NCBI RefSeq assembly: GCF_000619945.1
Contig: NZ_JHVC01000014.1
Coordinates: 1-64,000, forward strand
Source: Clostridium lundense DSM 17049
Lineage (GTDB): Bacteria > Bacillota > Clostridia > Clostridiales > Clostridiaceae
Length of the DNA stretch: 64,000 nt
Direction of reading: 5' to 3'
Shown: in pieces, positions 8,715 to 18,400 of the stretch
How positions within the stretch are numbered: position 1 is the first letter of the stretch
Layout of the letters: each line of letters opens with the position of its first letter
Position numbers and translations under genes: made by a program
Notes under the pieces: model-generated
The model's database searches: none
Told to the model about the DNA's origin: nothing
The model's input: only the letters and a program-made list of their open reading frames with translations

Positions 8715-10574
8715 CTATATGCTCATTATTTCACTTATATTATTTCTCTTTAATATTTCAATAGTATTTGTTTTTACTGAATCAGTTTTAAATCCATTAT
8801 CTTTAAATACTACTCTAGTTGTTTCAGGATTTAATTCATTCTTTAAATCCACAATACCATTAACAACATCTAAAGTAATTTCATCATCTAAACAAATAAT
8901 TAAAGCTCCAAATCCAATACTAAATACTTTCTTTCCACTAACTTCTCTCACTTCAATAGGATATGTTAAATCAATACCATACTTTAGCATAATTTCATAA
9001 ACTACATCTTCTTCTGTTCTTCCTGGAACAAAGTTATCCACTATATCCTCTAAAGTCATTTCAACATTATCATATTGAGGATTCCATGGTTTAATATTAG
9101 AAGAATCTAACTTAAGAACCTTAAAACCAATATCTAAATCCTCAATGCCTTCTTTATCCTTGTTTTCTGAAACTATCTTATCTCCTGATCTTTTAATACG
9201 TTCCTTTCCAATTTCGCATATGTTTTTATATCCATCACTATATGCTACTGATTTTTCATTTGTTTTTTCTGGAATCTGAACCATTATAAATTTGTTTAAT
9301 TTCTTATTATCCATATTAAACTGCATAATAGCTTGTGCTGTTGTAGCCGACCCTGAAAAGAAATCTAAAATAATAGAATTATCATCTGAATATAATTCTA
9401 TTATTCTTTTTATTAAATCCACTGATTTTGGATAATCAAAATATGCTTTGTTATCAAAAAGTTCTTTTAATTTTTGTTTTGCATCTTGTGAATGCCCAAC
9501 TTCGGAATATTTCCATATGGTCATTGGAGTAACACTATCTTTAACCTCAGATAAAAACCTTTTTAATCTCGGAACATTATTTCCATCTTCTCCAAACCAA
9601 ATTCTATTATCTTTTAAGAATTCTTCATATCTCTCTCTTGTAAGCAACCAGCAACGTCCATCTGGTGGCATTATTCTTCTTCCCCCTGGAGTTACAATCT
9701 CATAAACTTTTTCTTGTATTGCAGGTCCAACTGAAAAATTATCTGATTGCCAAGGTCCTCGAACATCGTTATCTGGATTTTTATATCTTGCTAATCCCTC
9801 ATTCCCTCGTGGTAACCCATTGCTAACTAAGGCACTTAGATTCTTTGCATAAGCTATAATAAAATCATGATTCTCTGAAAAATGTTTCTTTAAATTAACA
9901 GGTGCAAAAGCCCTTTCCCATATTACATTAGCTACAAAGTTTTCTTCTCCATAAATTTCATGACATATTTTTTTTAAATTATCAACTTCACAGTCATCTA
10001 TACTTATAAATATAGCACCATCTTCTCTTAATAGATTTTTTGCCAACCTCAATCTAGGATACATCATATTTAACCAATTAGTATGATACCTTCCGCCAGC
10101 CTCTGAATTGGTGGATGTTTTATTTCCCTCTTCATCAACTTGTCCTGTTATAGCTAAATAATTTGAAAGATTATCTTTATAATCATCTTTATATACAAAA
10201 TCATTCCCTGTGTTATATGGAGGGTCTATATATATCATTTTTATTTTATTTTGATAACTCTTTTGAAGTAATTTTAGAACTTCTAAGTTATCCCCTTCAA
10301 TATATAGATTTTCTGTTGTATCCCAATTTTTACTCTCTTCTTTACATGGTCTTAGTGTTCCCCTAGATGGAGTTTGCGCCATTCTTATAGCCTGTGATTT
10401 CCCATGCCATTCAAATCTATATTTTTCTTCTTTATTCTCAATGTAATTACCTAAAACCTCCTGTAATCTTTCAAAATCTACTTTATCCTCACAGAACACC
10501 TCTGGGAATATTTCTTTTAGTTTTGATACATTTTCTTTAACTATATCTAAACTGTATGCATTTATTTTTTCCAT
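8715..10574 (-). CDS. Type III DNA adenine methyltransferase, Mod subunit
   Basis: The 619-residue protein has the beta-class N6-adenine methyltransferase order: DPPYNTGNDF (catalytic motif IV, about residue 117) before ILDFFSGSATTAQAI (SAM-binding motif I, about 404). The region between carries the variable target recognition domain. Mod recognises the site and methylates one strand, and it is required for Res to cut. The ATG follows AGGAGG. It is the third gene of the operon, after the helicase and DUF4391 genes. Confidence 0.95.
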   Translation of the reverse strand: MEKINAYSLDIVKENVSKLKEIFPEVFCEDKVDFERLQEVLGNYIENKEEKYRFEWHGKSQAIRMAQTPSRGTLRPCKEESKNWDTTENLYIEGDNLEVLKLLQKSYQNKIKMIYIDPPYNTGNDFVYKDDYKDNLSNYLAITGQVDEEGNKTSTNSEAGGRYHTNWLNMMYPRLRLAKNLLREDGAIFISIDDCEVDNLKKICHEIYGEENFVANVIWERAFAPVNLKKHFSENHDFIIAYAKNLSALVSNGLPRGNEGLARYKNPDNDVRGPWQSDNFSVGPAIQEKVYEIVTPGGRRIMPPDGRCWLLTRERYEEFLKDNRIWFGEDGNNVPRLKRFLSEVKDSVTPMTIWKYSEVGHSQDAKQKLKELFDNKAYFDYPKSVDLIKRIIELYSDDNSIILDFFSGSATTAQAIMQFNMDNKKLNKFIMVQIPEKTNEKSVAYSDGYKNICEIGKERIKRSGDKIVSENKDKEGIEDLDIGFKVLKLDSSNIKPWNPQYDNVEMTLEDIVDNFVPGRTEEDVVYEIMLKYGIDLTYPIEVREVSGKKVFSIGFGALIICLDDEITLDVVNGIVDLKNELNPETTRVVFKDNGFKTDSVKTNTIEILKRNNISEIMSI

Positions 10575-10610
10575 TATGTTTTCCTCCTAACATTATGAGT
10601 AGAGTCTTAT

Positions 10611-11369
10611 TTATGCTTTTAATTTTTCAATTAAATTATTTCTTTTTGATTCTATTCTCTTTATCTTTATATTTATATCTACTCTTTTATTAAAATGCTG
10701 CTCTTTTTTTAACTCTGCCCTTAACTTTTCAATCTGACTATTTAAACTTTCTATTTCAGTATTTAAAACATTTACTTCTTCTATATCTTTATTTTTTAAA
10801 TTATCAAAATCACCTGTAATAGATGATACATTAAAAATTTTAACTTTCTCTACAAAGCTATAATAAAATTTATATATGTTTATAAAAGAAAAATCTCTTA
10901 TGTTTAATGAATCTAAGAATTTTTCTTCATTTTCATTTAAGTTTGAAAAATTTATCCATGAACTATAGATATAATCTTCAACCATATTCTTGCTAATATC
11001 AACTTTATTAATCCTTTTACTAGCTGCATTTAGAAGTATACTCTCATCTTTAGCAAATATTAAAACCAAAGGATATGGTATGGTGTTCTGTATAATTTCC
11101 GCTATTCTCTTATACTTTTTATCCTCATTTAATAATACCTCAATAACAGCTATTTCTTCATAATCTAACTCATCTGTTTTGTACCCTTTTATATTTAAGT
11201 TTTCTTCTTTAAATGAATATTTCCAAACTATCTTCTTAATGTGATTGGTAAATATCTCCTTATCAGAACTATTCATGTTGGCATTTTCATAAAACAACTT
11301 TTTAAATATAGTATTACCAACCTCACAAGCTGCTGGTATATTCATTTTTTCATATAGTTTACTTACCAT
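10611..11369 (-). CDS. DUF4391 protein, accessory gene of the type III restriction operon
   Basis: The 252-residue protein has the DUF4391 look: an N-terminal MNIPAACEVGNTIFKKLFYEN, a middle LVLIFAKDESILLNAAS, and a C-terminal coiled coil (residues about 200-252, ESLNSQIEKLRAELKKEQHFN). DUF4391 genes commonly sit between a helicase and type III Mod/Res genes, but their function is not established. Start ATG follows GGGGGG, 8 bases after the helicase stop, and 36 bases separate its stop from Mod. Confidence 0.75.
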   Translation of the reverse strand: MVSKLYEKMNIPAACEVGNTIFKKLFYENANMNSSDKEIFTNHIKKIVWKYSFKEENLNIKGYKTDELDYEEIAVIEVLLNEDKKYKRIAEIIQNTIPYPLVLIFAKDESILLNAASKRINKVDISKNMVEDYIYSSWINFSNLNENEEKFLDSLNIRDFSFINIYKFYYSFVEKVKIFNVSSITGDFDNLKNKDIEEVNVLNTEIESLNSQIEKLRAELKKEQHFNKRVDINIKIKRIESKRNNLIEKLKA

Positions 11370-11377
11370 AGTCCCCC

Positions 11378-14300
11378 CTATTTAATAATTAAAAATGATA
11401 CTAACTCAAAATCTTCAATACCTTTAAATAAGCTCTTCTGTATAGTTGTTCCACCTTTACTAAATAAAGAGGCAACTCCTTTTTCTTCTTTCTTTCCAAT
11501 TATATTATCAATAGCATCTTCTAAAAGACTAGAATATTTCTTCATATCTCTTCCATCATTAGTTTCACTATTAAAAGCTTTAACTATTTGTGTTAATACT
11601 TCTTTTTTACCTAAACATAATTTTCTATAAAAATCAAGTATCTTCTTTGTATGAATGTAATTATATCTAACAGTTCCATCCTCATAAACATAAACCATAT
11701 AATAAGGATATAAAGAATTATTCTCCTCTGGCTTTGCATTATGATTCACTTGTTTTAATGTAAATATAACCCCTGGTTTTATTTGCTCTTTTAATTCTTC
11801 CTCATTAATAGTAGAAATTGCATACATACCTAATGGAGCTTTTTCTAACTCTACTTCATGAGCCTTCATATATTCCATTAAGTCCATTTTAAAATCATTC
11901 ATTGTAAGGTCTGTAATAGAGATTCCCCCTGAAATATCCTCTAAATCTACAACCTCATCTTGTAGCTGCTTTAATTGTTTCTTTCTATACTCTAAGTCAT
12001 TCATTTTAGTTTTTCCACTATTATCAATAATATTTTCTTCTCCTGTGGCTGAAATATCTAAAAGCATCATCCTACCTGTAACTCTAGCCTCAAGGTTTAT
12101 ATATTCATCTAGTTCCATATTAGGCCAAAAGTTAACTAGTTGTATAACGTCATTTCTTGAACCTAATCTATCTATTCTACCAAATCTCTGTATTATTCTA
12201 ACTGGATTCCAGTGTATATCATAATTTATTAAGTAATCACAATCCTGTAAATTCTGTCCTTCTGATATACAATCTGTGGCTATTAATACATCTATTTCTT
12301 CTTTCATATCTGGAAAAATCTTTTCTCTTTCCTTTGATTTAGGTGAGAAATTTGTGAGTACTGCATTTAAATCCTTTTTATTTACTCCTAAAAGAGTACA
12401 TTTATTATCACCAGCACCTGTAACTAAAGCTGTATCCAACTTAAACTCATCTTTAATCCATGGAGCTAAACTTTCATAAAGATAATTTGCTGTATCTGCA
12501 AAAGCTGAGAATATAATCATCTTTTTATTTCCTTCATTTAAAGGATTATTAATCTTATTTATTATCATTTCTTTTAAACTATTTAATTTAGCATCCCTAT
12601 TTTTAACTACCTTGGCCGCCTCTAGAATAAGTTCTTCTAACTTCTTTTTATCATCTTCTAAATCCTGTTTCCATTTAATTAAATCCATATCTTGAATAAG
12701 AACTTTAACTTTATTTCCTATTAATGAATCCTCTAATCTATCATCATCAATTTCAATATCAGCTATATTTAATGATATATCAAAATCCATTTGTTTTCTT
12801 TGGATTTTTTCTAAAGTATAATCTATTTGCTTTAAAAGTTTAGCTATAGTAATACCAAAAGAGTTAATTGAACTCTCCATTCTTTTTAATATATTTACCC
12901 TCATTAAGCTAATCAAACTTTGTTCTCTATCCACCTGTCTAAATACAGATTGTCCACCTTTTACAGAAGTATCGTATTTTCTATCATATTCAGCTCTTTT
13001 TTCTGGCAATACATATTTTAATGGAGCATATGTACTTAGATTAAGATTTCTAATAACTTTATTTATATGCTCTAAACTAGGGAACTCATTCATTTCATCA
13101 ATATTTGATTTAATATTAATAGGTTTTAATCTTTTGGGGAATTTTCCAATTTCAGCTACATCATAATACTTTTCAATGTGTTTTCTTGACCTTGCTATTG
13201 TTACTGTATCAAGCAGCTTAAAATAATCCATATTCATCATTTCCATAAAAGTATCTAATGTTCTTTCATTTTCTTCCAACTCTGTCCATTTATTAAATAC
13301 AAGCTGTGCTTTTCTTAGGGTTAACTCAACATTAGTTATTCCCTCTGATTCAAATGCATTATCTCTTCCCTCTGTAATAAAGTTGATTTGATTCTTAAGA
13401 TCATTCATCCTATTATTTACTGGTGTAGCTGATAGCATCAATATTTTTGTTTCAGCTCCACTTTTAATAACATCATTTAATAACTTAGAATATCTTGTCA
13501 CCTTTTCATTTCTAGCATTATTATTTCTAAAGTTATGTGATTCATCTATAACTACTAAATCATAATTACTCCAATTTATAGTCTCTAAGTTAATCTCACC
13601 TGAATAACCTGATTCTCTACTTAAATCAGTATGATTTAATACATCATAATTAAATCTATCCTTTAATAAGATATTTCTTTTATCATTTAAAGTATAGATT
13701 GTCCAGTTTTCTCTTAATTTTTTAGGTGCTAATACTAGTACTCTATAATTTCTAAGCTCATAATATTTTATAACTGCTAATGCTGAAAATGTTTTTCCAA
13801 GTCCTACAGAATCAGCAATTATACATCCACTATGTTTTTCAATCTTATCTATGGCTCCTATAACTCCATCCTTTTGGAACTTATATAACTTATTCCAAAC
13901 CTCAGTTTCTTTAAATCCTATTTTAGTTTTAACTATATTCTCTTCTGTTATCTCACCTAAATAGTCTTTAAATATATTATATAAAGTTACAAAGTATATA
14001 AACTCAGGGGTATTTTCTTTATATATAAGTTGCATCTTCTCTAAAACCTTTGTTTTTACATCTTCAACTAAACTATCATCTTCCCATATATTATTGAACA
14101 TTGTAAGGAATTGACTAGTATACTCTTTTCCATACATACATGTATTCATGTCCATTCTATTAGATGGCGAAAAACCTAAGCCATCTGTTGTAAAATCAAC
14201 TGTTCCATTTATCGATATATTGTCATCTTTGTTTTCTATATATATAAGTCTTTGTTGTGCTGGATTTGGCTTTTTAAGTGATTTCAATTCAACCTTATTC

Positions 14301-14632
14301 TTAATCCATTCAGCACATTCTTTTGCTACACTAGCTTGATTCATCTCATTTCTCATTTTAATTTCAAATTCATTACCTGATATCTTATTTTCAGATGTTC
14401 TGTCAATAAAATATTCCCTAACTAATTCTTTATCTTTCTTTACAAATGTTGGTTCAGTAAATAAAAACCTTAGCTTGTCAATCTTATTTAGTTCTCTACT
14501 CAATTCCTTGTAGGAAAAAATTGTAAAATAGGCTGATATTATTGATAATTTTGAATGAGTTTTTATACTTTTTTTAAGTTCTTCTCCTACTTTGCCAAAT
14601 TGTTTATTATCCAATATTTTAGGTTGCTGCAT
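11378..14632 (-). CDS. SNF2-type helicase with N-terminal PLD-like domain, first gene of the type III operon
   Basis: The first 190 residues of this 1,084-residue protein resemble a PLD-like module (SIISAYFTIFSYKELSREL, then DGLGFSPSNRMDMN) lacking a clear HKD. The helicase core follows: IIADSVGLGKTFSALAV (Walker A, about residue 270), VVIDESHNFRNN (DESH), LMLSATPVNNR (motif III) and RIIQRFGRIDRLGSRND (motif VI). Such proteins remodel or translocate on double-stranded DNA in defence operons. The ATG follows GAGGTG. The region upstream (14,640-14,720) is AT-rich and probably holds the operon promoter. Which substrate it acts on with Mod and Res is unknown. Confidence 0.85.
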   Translation of the reverse strand: MQQPKILDNKQFGKVGEELKKSIKTHSKLSIISAYFTIFSYKELSRELNKIDKLRFLFTEPTFVKKDKELVREYFIDRTSENKISGNEFEIKMRNEMNQASVAKECAEWIKNKVELKSLKKPNPAQQRLIYIENKDDNISINGTVDFTTDGLGFSPSNRMDMNTCMYGKEYTSQFLTMFNNIWEDDSLVEDVKTKVLEKMQLIYKENTPEFIYFVTLYNIFKDYLGEITEENIVKTKIGFKETEVWNKLYKFQKDGVIGAIDKIEKHSGCIIADSVGLGKTFSALAVIKYYELRNYRVLVLAPKKLRENWTIYTLNDKRNILLKDRFNYDVLNHTDLSRESGYSGEINLETINWSNYDLVVIDESHNFRNNNARNEKVTRYSKLLNDVIKSGAETKILMLSATPVNNRMNDLKNQINFITEGRDNAFESEGITNVELTLRKAQLVFNKWTELEENERTLDTFMEMMNMDYFKLLDTVTIARSRKHIEKYYDVAEIGKFPKRLKPINIKSNIDEMNEFPSLEHINKVIRNLNLSTYAPLKYVLPEKRAEYDRKYDTSVKGGQSVFRQVDREQSLISLMRVNILKRMESSINSFGITIAKLLKQIDYTLEKIQRKQMDFDISLNIADIEIDDDRLEDSLIGNKVKVLIQDMDLIKWKQDLEDDKKKLEELILEAAKVVKNRDAKLNSLKEMIINKINNPLNEGNKKMIIFSAFADTANYLYESLAPWIKDEFKLDTALVTGAGDNKCTLLGVNKKDLNAVLTNFSPKSKEREKIFPDMKEEIDVLIATDCISEGQNLQDCDYLINYDIHWNPVRIIQRFGRIDRLGSRNDVIQLVNFWPNMELDEYINLEARVTGRMMLLDISATGEENIIDNSGKTKMNDLEYRKKQLKQLQDEVVDLEDISGGISITDLTMNDFKMDLMEYMKAHEVELEKAPLGMYAISTINEEELKEQIKPGVIFTLKQVNHNAKPEENNSLYPYYMVYVYEDGTVRYNYIHTKKILDFYRKLCLGKKEVLTQIVKAFNSETNDGRDMKKYSSLLEDAIDNIIGKKEEKGVASLFSKGGTTIQKSLFKGIEDFELVSFLIIK

Positions 14633-14739
14633 CCTAGATCACCTCGTGTGTAAGTTTATCATCGAAAACATTTACAATCTAATGTTTTTTATTGCCAAAA
14701 ATAGCAATGCACTATAATTATAATACTAATTATTACTAT

Positions 14740-15800
14740 TTTCCATTAGATTAGACAAAATAATTATTTGTTGATCATATCTTGCAGAACATATAAAACA
14801 TAGGAAGGACATACTATTTCCAAAGCAGCCTTTTCCTTCTGTTCGTATCTCCTTCCTAAGGAGCATTAGGTTCCTTACTTTTCTGTGGCCGTACTCTTTG
14901 GTAGGCGTAAAGAACCTTCCTAGTATTCCTCTAGGGTCCATCCAACTTCGCCAAACACGCCGTTTCAAAAAACTTAAACAAGCCATTAAGGCTGGTCTAA
15001 ATTCTAGAAACTTATCCGATGACTATCATCCGTAATACTTTCTTTTTGTATAAGTAGAATACACTGTAATTATATAGATTCACCAATTTAACTGTGCATA
15101 ACGGCTGCTATGTCCCTGGATAAGTTCTTCTAATCTTCAGCTGGAAAAAGTATTCCTTAAAAGCAAATTCCATCTGAAGACAAGAATCACTTGATGTTTA
15201 GCTAAATTGGATTAGAATAATCCTAAATGGAGGCTCCCTCCAAACCTCCCATAAGTATTCCTTTCCTGTCATTGTAAAAAGGTACAAACCCAACAGGCAT
15301 TTTATATCCTTAACGCCTGCTGGTTTTGTACCTTTTTCTATTACCGTAAGTTTTCTAAATACCAAGTGCTAGTACAAGCCATTACAAGCTTTCTTGAATC
15401 CTAAAAGCTAGCGAGGCTTGTACTAGCACCATATGTTCCAACTACCATTATTAATATTTCAGTTATAGCTAACACTAAATAATGCTATTAAAAATTATTA
15501 TCATATTTTGTATATGTTACTACTACTGCTATTACTATATATCCTATTTCTTCATTTCATATTCCTTATGCATTCCTCTGTGGCCACACTTTTAGCTTAC
15601 TTTAAGCCCGGTCGCTTGCCCTGGTATTCCTCTTAAGAATAAAATACACTCCCTATCCTCTTTTTCTAATCTAAAAAAGTTCCTTATTTACAGGCTCCTA
15701 TCTGAAATTAATATTGACTAGCTTCTATAAACTCCAACTACCACCACCGTCTACACAAGCTGTTCCCTATTAATTTGGATACCAGCTTGTCCATGCGATA
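14740..15800 (-). ncRNA. Candidate large structured RNA region A (strand uncertain)
   Basis: About 1 kb has no credible protein gene but many strong inverted repeats and a higher GC content than its neighbours. Perfect hairpins include 15276-15288 with 15325-15337 (13 bp) and 15366-15380 with 15415-15429 (15 bp). The minus strand carries AGAGGAATAC at about 14,930 and 15,632 and close variants at about 15,577, 15,260 and 15,153; the same motif occurs twice in region B on the plus strand. GGCAAGCGA also occurs in both. I infer related large RNAs. The boundaries and strand are estimates, and a decayed protein region is not excluded. From 15,801 to 16,165 I see nothing recognisable. Confidence 0.45.
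15276..15337. terminator. Long perfect hairpin inside region A
   Basis: AAAAAGGTACAAA and TTTGTACCTTTTT pair perfectly over 13 bp, and the inner CAACAGGC / GCCTGCTGG extends the stem. T-runs at both outer ends make it a possible bidirectional terminator. Confidence 0.5.
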
Positions 15801-16165
15801 AATTCTACTAGAAATTTCAATGTTTATTGAAACTGTAGATAAATATTTAATTTTTCTATATATAAAAGATGAATTAGGCCTACCTCATTTTGGTTACCTG
15901 GTAATAATATTTATTCTACTTTATCAAATAATATAGGCTAGATTAATAAATCATGATACTATACATATTCAATACAGATAATGTCTCAAGGATTTTTATT
16001 ATTGCCTGTAATAAATATCCACCAGCTTAGCTCAACATCATAAACTTAAGAACATTTCAAGTATTACTACCAATAGTTTTTATTGAATAAAACATAACTA
16101 ATTATTTGAAAACCAAAAAAGAGCATAAAAATCCTATTTTAATTTAAGAAGATTTTTTTGCTCTT

Positions 16166-17488
16166 TTAGAGACTATTTTTTTGGTTGTTCTGATATTTGT
16201 TAGAAAAATTATGTTTTCTGTCTTGGCTTTTAAGATTTCTTATAGGAACAATATATTTTTCTATTGCTCTCTGTAACTGGATAAGTTTTTTCTCTCTAAG
16301 CTTATCATTTGGTTCAATTAACAGTTTTATAAATTTTTCTTTAAACAGTCCTATGGCTATATTTTCATTGACCCTAATAGGATACTTATGCTTATTTATT
16401 TCTTTTTCTATATTTTTATTTGACGAATGTAAAACATCCTGTATCATATTATAAACAACTATTTGTGACCAAAAGTCTTGATATACATATAATGTTGCCT
16501 TCCCTGTAACACTTTCTAACTTCATTTTATTTTTTAAAGTATGATATTTTTTTTCAATTTCCCATCTCTTAAAATATAGATTCTCTATTTCTTTTCCTCT
16601 GAATTCAATTGGTAGATTTGTCATTAATGCAAGTTCACTTCCAGAGGGCAATTTTGATAAAATAATTCTTGTGGAAGTATACTTCTTTGCTCTTAATTCT
16701 TCTACAATTTCTGGATGATTCTTTTTTATTTTTGTTAGTCTGGGATTTGTATGAACAAGCCTCACAGTTTCATCTTCTGTAATCATAAGTTTTCGTTCGT
16801 TTTTATAATCATTACTAGATAATCTAAATAAATATTGAACTCCATTTTCCTCTAAAAAGTGAATCAGTTCTATTGATGGATATCCACGGTCAAATATAAC
16901 AATAAAGTTGGTGTCCGGTATTATCTTTCTTATGGCATAAATATTTTTCTTTGCCAGTTCGCTTTCACTAGTTTTAATAGAATCTATTTGCAAGTCTAAA
17001 AAGAAATGATTGAATACATCAAAAATACTACTTACTAAAGCTCTTACTTCACCCTTGTTATGATTATTACCGCATTCACCAAAAAACACTCTGTTTTCAT
17101 CAGAGTTTGGAACTTCTGCTTTACTTCCATCAATGGCAAATACTAGATACTTGTTCCATAGTATTGGTTCAGTGGAGTAATAAAAATTCTGAAGATATTC
17201 TTTGTTCAAAAACGAAAAAACTTCGTAATTTAGTTTTTTACGTTGCTGTAAATATCCTTGTTTTGAAATACTCATATGATATTCTCCTTTTTGAGTAAAA
17301 TATTGATGAAGTTCCATTGATGTGGTTAAGCCTTTTTTAGAAAGTGTACATAAGATAATATCTGCAAGTGGCATCTTTCTTTTTCTAGTAAAACTGTTTT
17401 GCTTATCTAGATGAGCATATGTTTTCATAGTATCTGAATTAATAGAGTTAAACATTTTCTTAAATCTACTAACATAGCTATTAGACAT
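16166..17488 (-). CDS. IS4-family transposase
   Basis: The 440-residue protein is full length for IS4-type DDE transposases. The catalytic regions are visible: FAIDGSKAEVPN (first Asp, about residue 117), FIVIFDRGYPSIELI (second Asp, about 197) and the IS4 signature YFKRWEIEKKYHTLKNKMKLE (Y-x2-R-x3-E-x6-K, about 308). It would mobilise its element by cut and paste. I could not fix the terminal inverted repeats. It lies between region A and an IS200/IS605 element. Confidence 0.9.
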   Translation of the reverse strand: MSNSYVSRFKKMFNSINSDTMKTYAHLDKQNSFTRKRKMPLADIILCTLSKKGLTTSMELHQYFTQKGEYHMSISKQGYLQQRKKLNYEVFSFLNKEYLQNFYYSTEPILWNKYLVFAIDGSKAEVPNSDENRVFFGECGNNHNKGEVRALVSSIFDVFNHFFLDLQIDSIKTSESELAKKNIYAIRKIIPDTNFIVIFDRGYPSIELIHFLEENGVQYLFRLSSNDYKNERKLMITEDETVRLVHTNPRLTKIKKNHPEIVEELRAKKYTSTRIILSKLPSGSELALMTNLPIEFRGKEIENLYFKRWEIEKKYHTLKNKMKLESVTGKATLYVYQDFWSQIVVYNMIQDVLHSSNKNIEKEINKHKYPIRVNENIAIGLFKEKFIKLLIEPNDKLREKKLIQLQRAIEKYIVPIRNLKSQDRKHNFSNKYQNNQKNSL

Positions 17489-17585
17489 ACAAGCACCCCT
17501 AATTTTATTTTAATACATATATATAAACAAGAAAACCTGTTAAATAAAAATATTAAATCAAGTTTCCTTAAGTTTATGATGTTAA

Positions 17586-18262
17586 GCTTAGCTGGTGGTT
17601 TTTCTTAAGCCCTATAAGGGCACTTTACCAGCATTGTGCCTTAAGGCACCTATAAAAATCTCGCCAGCCGCAATTTAACTGTTACCTGCCACCCTTAAAA
17701 GGGTCAACATATTCTTTAATACTTATTTGGTCGGCGATCATGTCTTCATTTTGCTGATTTTTTATATATTCTTCTATTGCATTCTTATTTTTTCCTACTG
17801 TATCCACATAGAAGCCTCTACACCAAAAATGTCTATTTCCATACTTATACTTTAAATTTGCAAATTTCTCAAATATCATTAGGCTACTTTTTCCTTTTAA
17901 AAAACCTACAAATCCTGACACACTCATTTTAGGTGGTATTGATACTAGCATATGTATATGATCTTTACATGCATTGGCTTCTATTATTTCTACTCCCTTC
18001 CATTCACATAACGTTCTCAGTATTTTTCCTATTTCTTTTTTCTTTTCTCCATATATTTCTTTTCTTCTATATTTAGGTGCAAATACTATATGATATTTAC
18101 ATCTCCACCTGGTATGTGCTAAACTATTATTGTCCATTTTGGGCAATACCTCCTTTGATTTTAGATTGGCTGACGAAACCATATCTATTCTATCAAGGCG
18201 AGGTATTTTTTTTCAACGCTTAAGCTTTTCTGAACACACCTGCATAGCAGGTGGTTTTATTT
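17586..18262 (-). mobile_element. IS200/IS605-type insertion sequence with a TnpA only
   Basis: The element carries tnpA alone, without tnpB. Its two ends hold short imperfect palindromes as expected for Y1 elements: one around 17,605-17,660 (AAGCCCTATAAGGGC and GTGCCTTAAGGCAC) and one at about 18,236-18,254 (CACCTGCATAGCAGGTG). The ends given are approximate, since such elements have no terminal inverted repeats. Confidence 0.6.
17682..18137 (-). CDS. tnpA: IS200/IS605 family Y1 transposase TnpA
   Basis: I choose the ATG at 18137 (MDNNSLAHTRWRCKYHIVF), which follows AGGAGG and gives 151 residues, the usual size. The HUH motif is in KDHIHMLVSIPPK (about residue 66) and the catalytic tyrosine in NAIEEYIKNQ (about 130). 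The enzyme nicks and joins single-stranded DNA at hairpin ends. All key residues are present, so it may be active. Confidence 0.9.
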   Translation of the reverse strand: MDNNSLAHTRWRCKYHIVFAPKYRRKEIYGEKKKEIGKILRTLCEWKGVEIIEANACKDHIHMLVSIPPKMSVSGFVGFLKGKSSLMIFEKFANLKYKYGNRHFWCRGFYVDTVGKNKNAIEEYIKNQQNEDMIADQISIKEYVDPFKGGR

Positions 18263-18400
18263 ATAGACAACAAAAATATCTATTTATTCTATAATAAATA
18301 GCAATATTCCTCACTTATCAATTAAGACTAACTATTTTCTAATATCCTAAATTCAGTTCATTATCAAGTAGTTTAATTTTACATTTTATAACAATTCATT

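Noticed and set aside
14726..14986. An 86-residue minus-strand frame starting MACLSFLKRRVWRSW
   Set aside because: It lies in the hairpin-rich region, has no ribosome binding site or recognisable family, and its residues follow RNA-like inverted repeats and the AGAGGAATAC motif, so I treat the DNA as non-coding.
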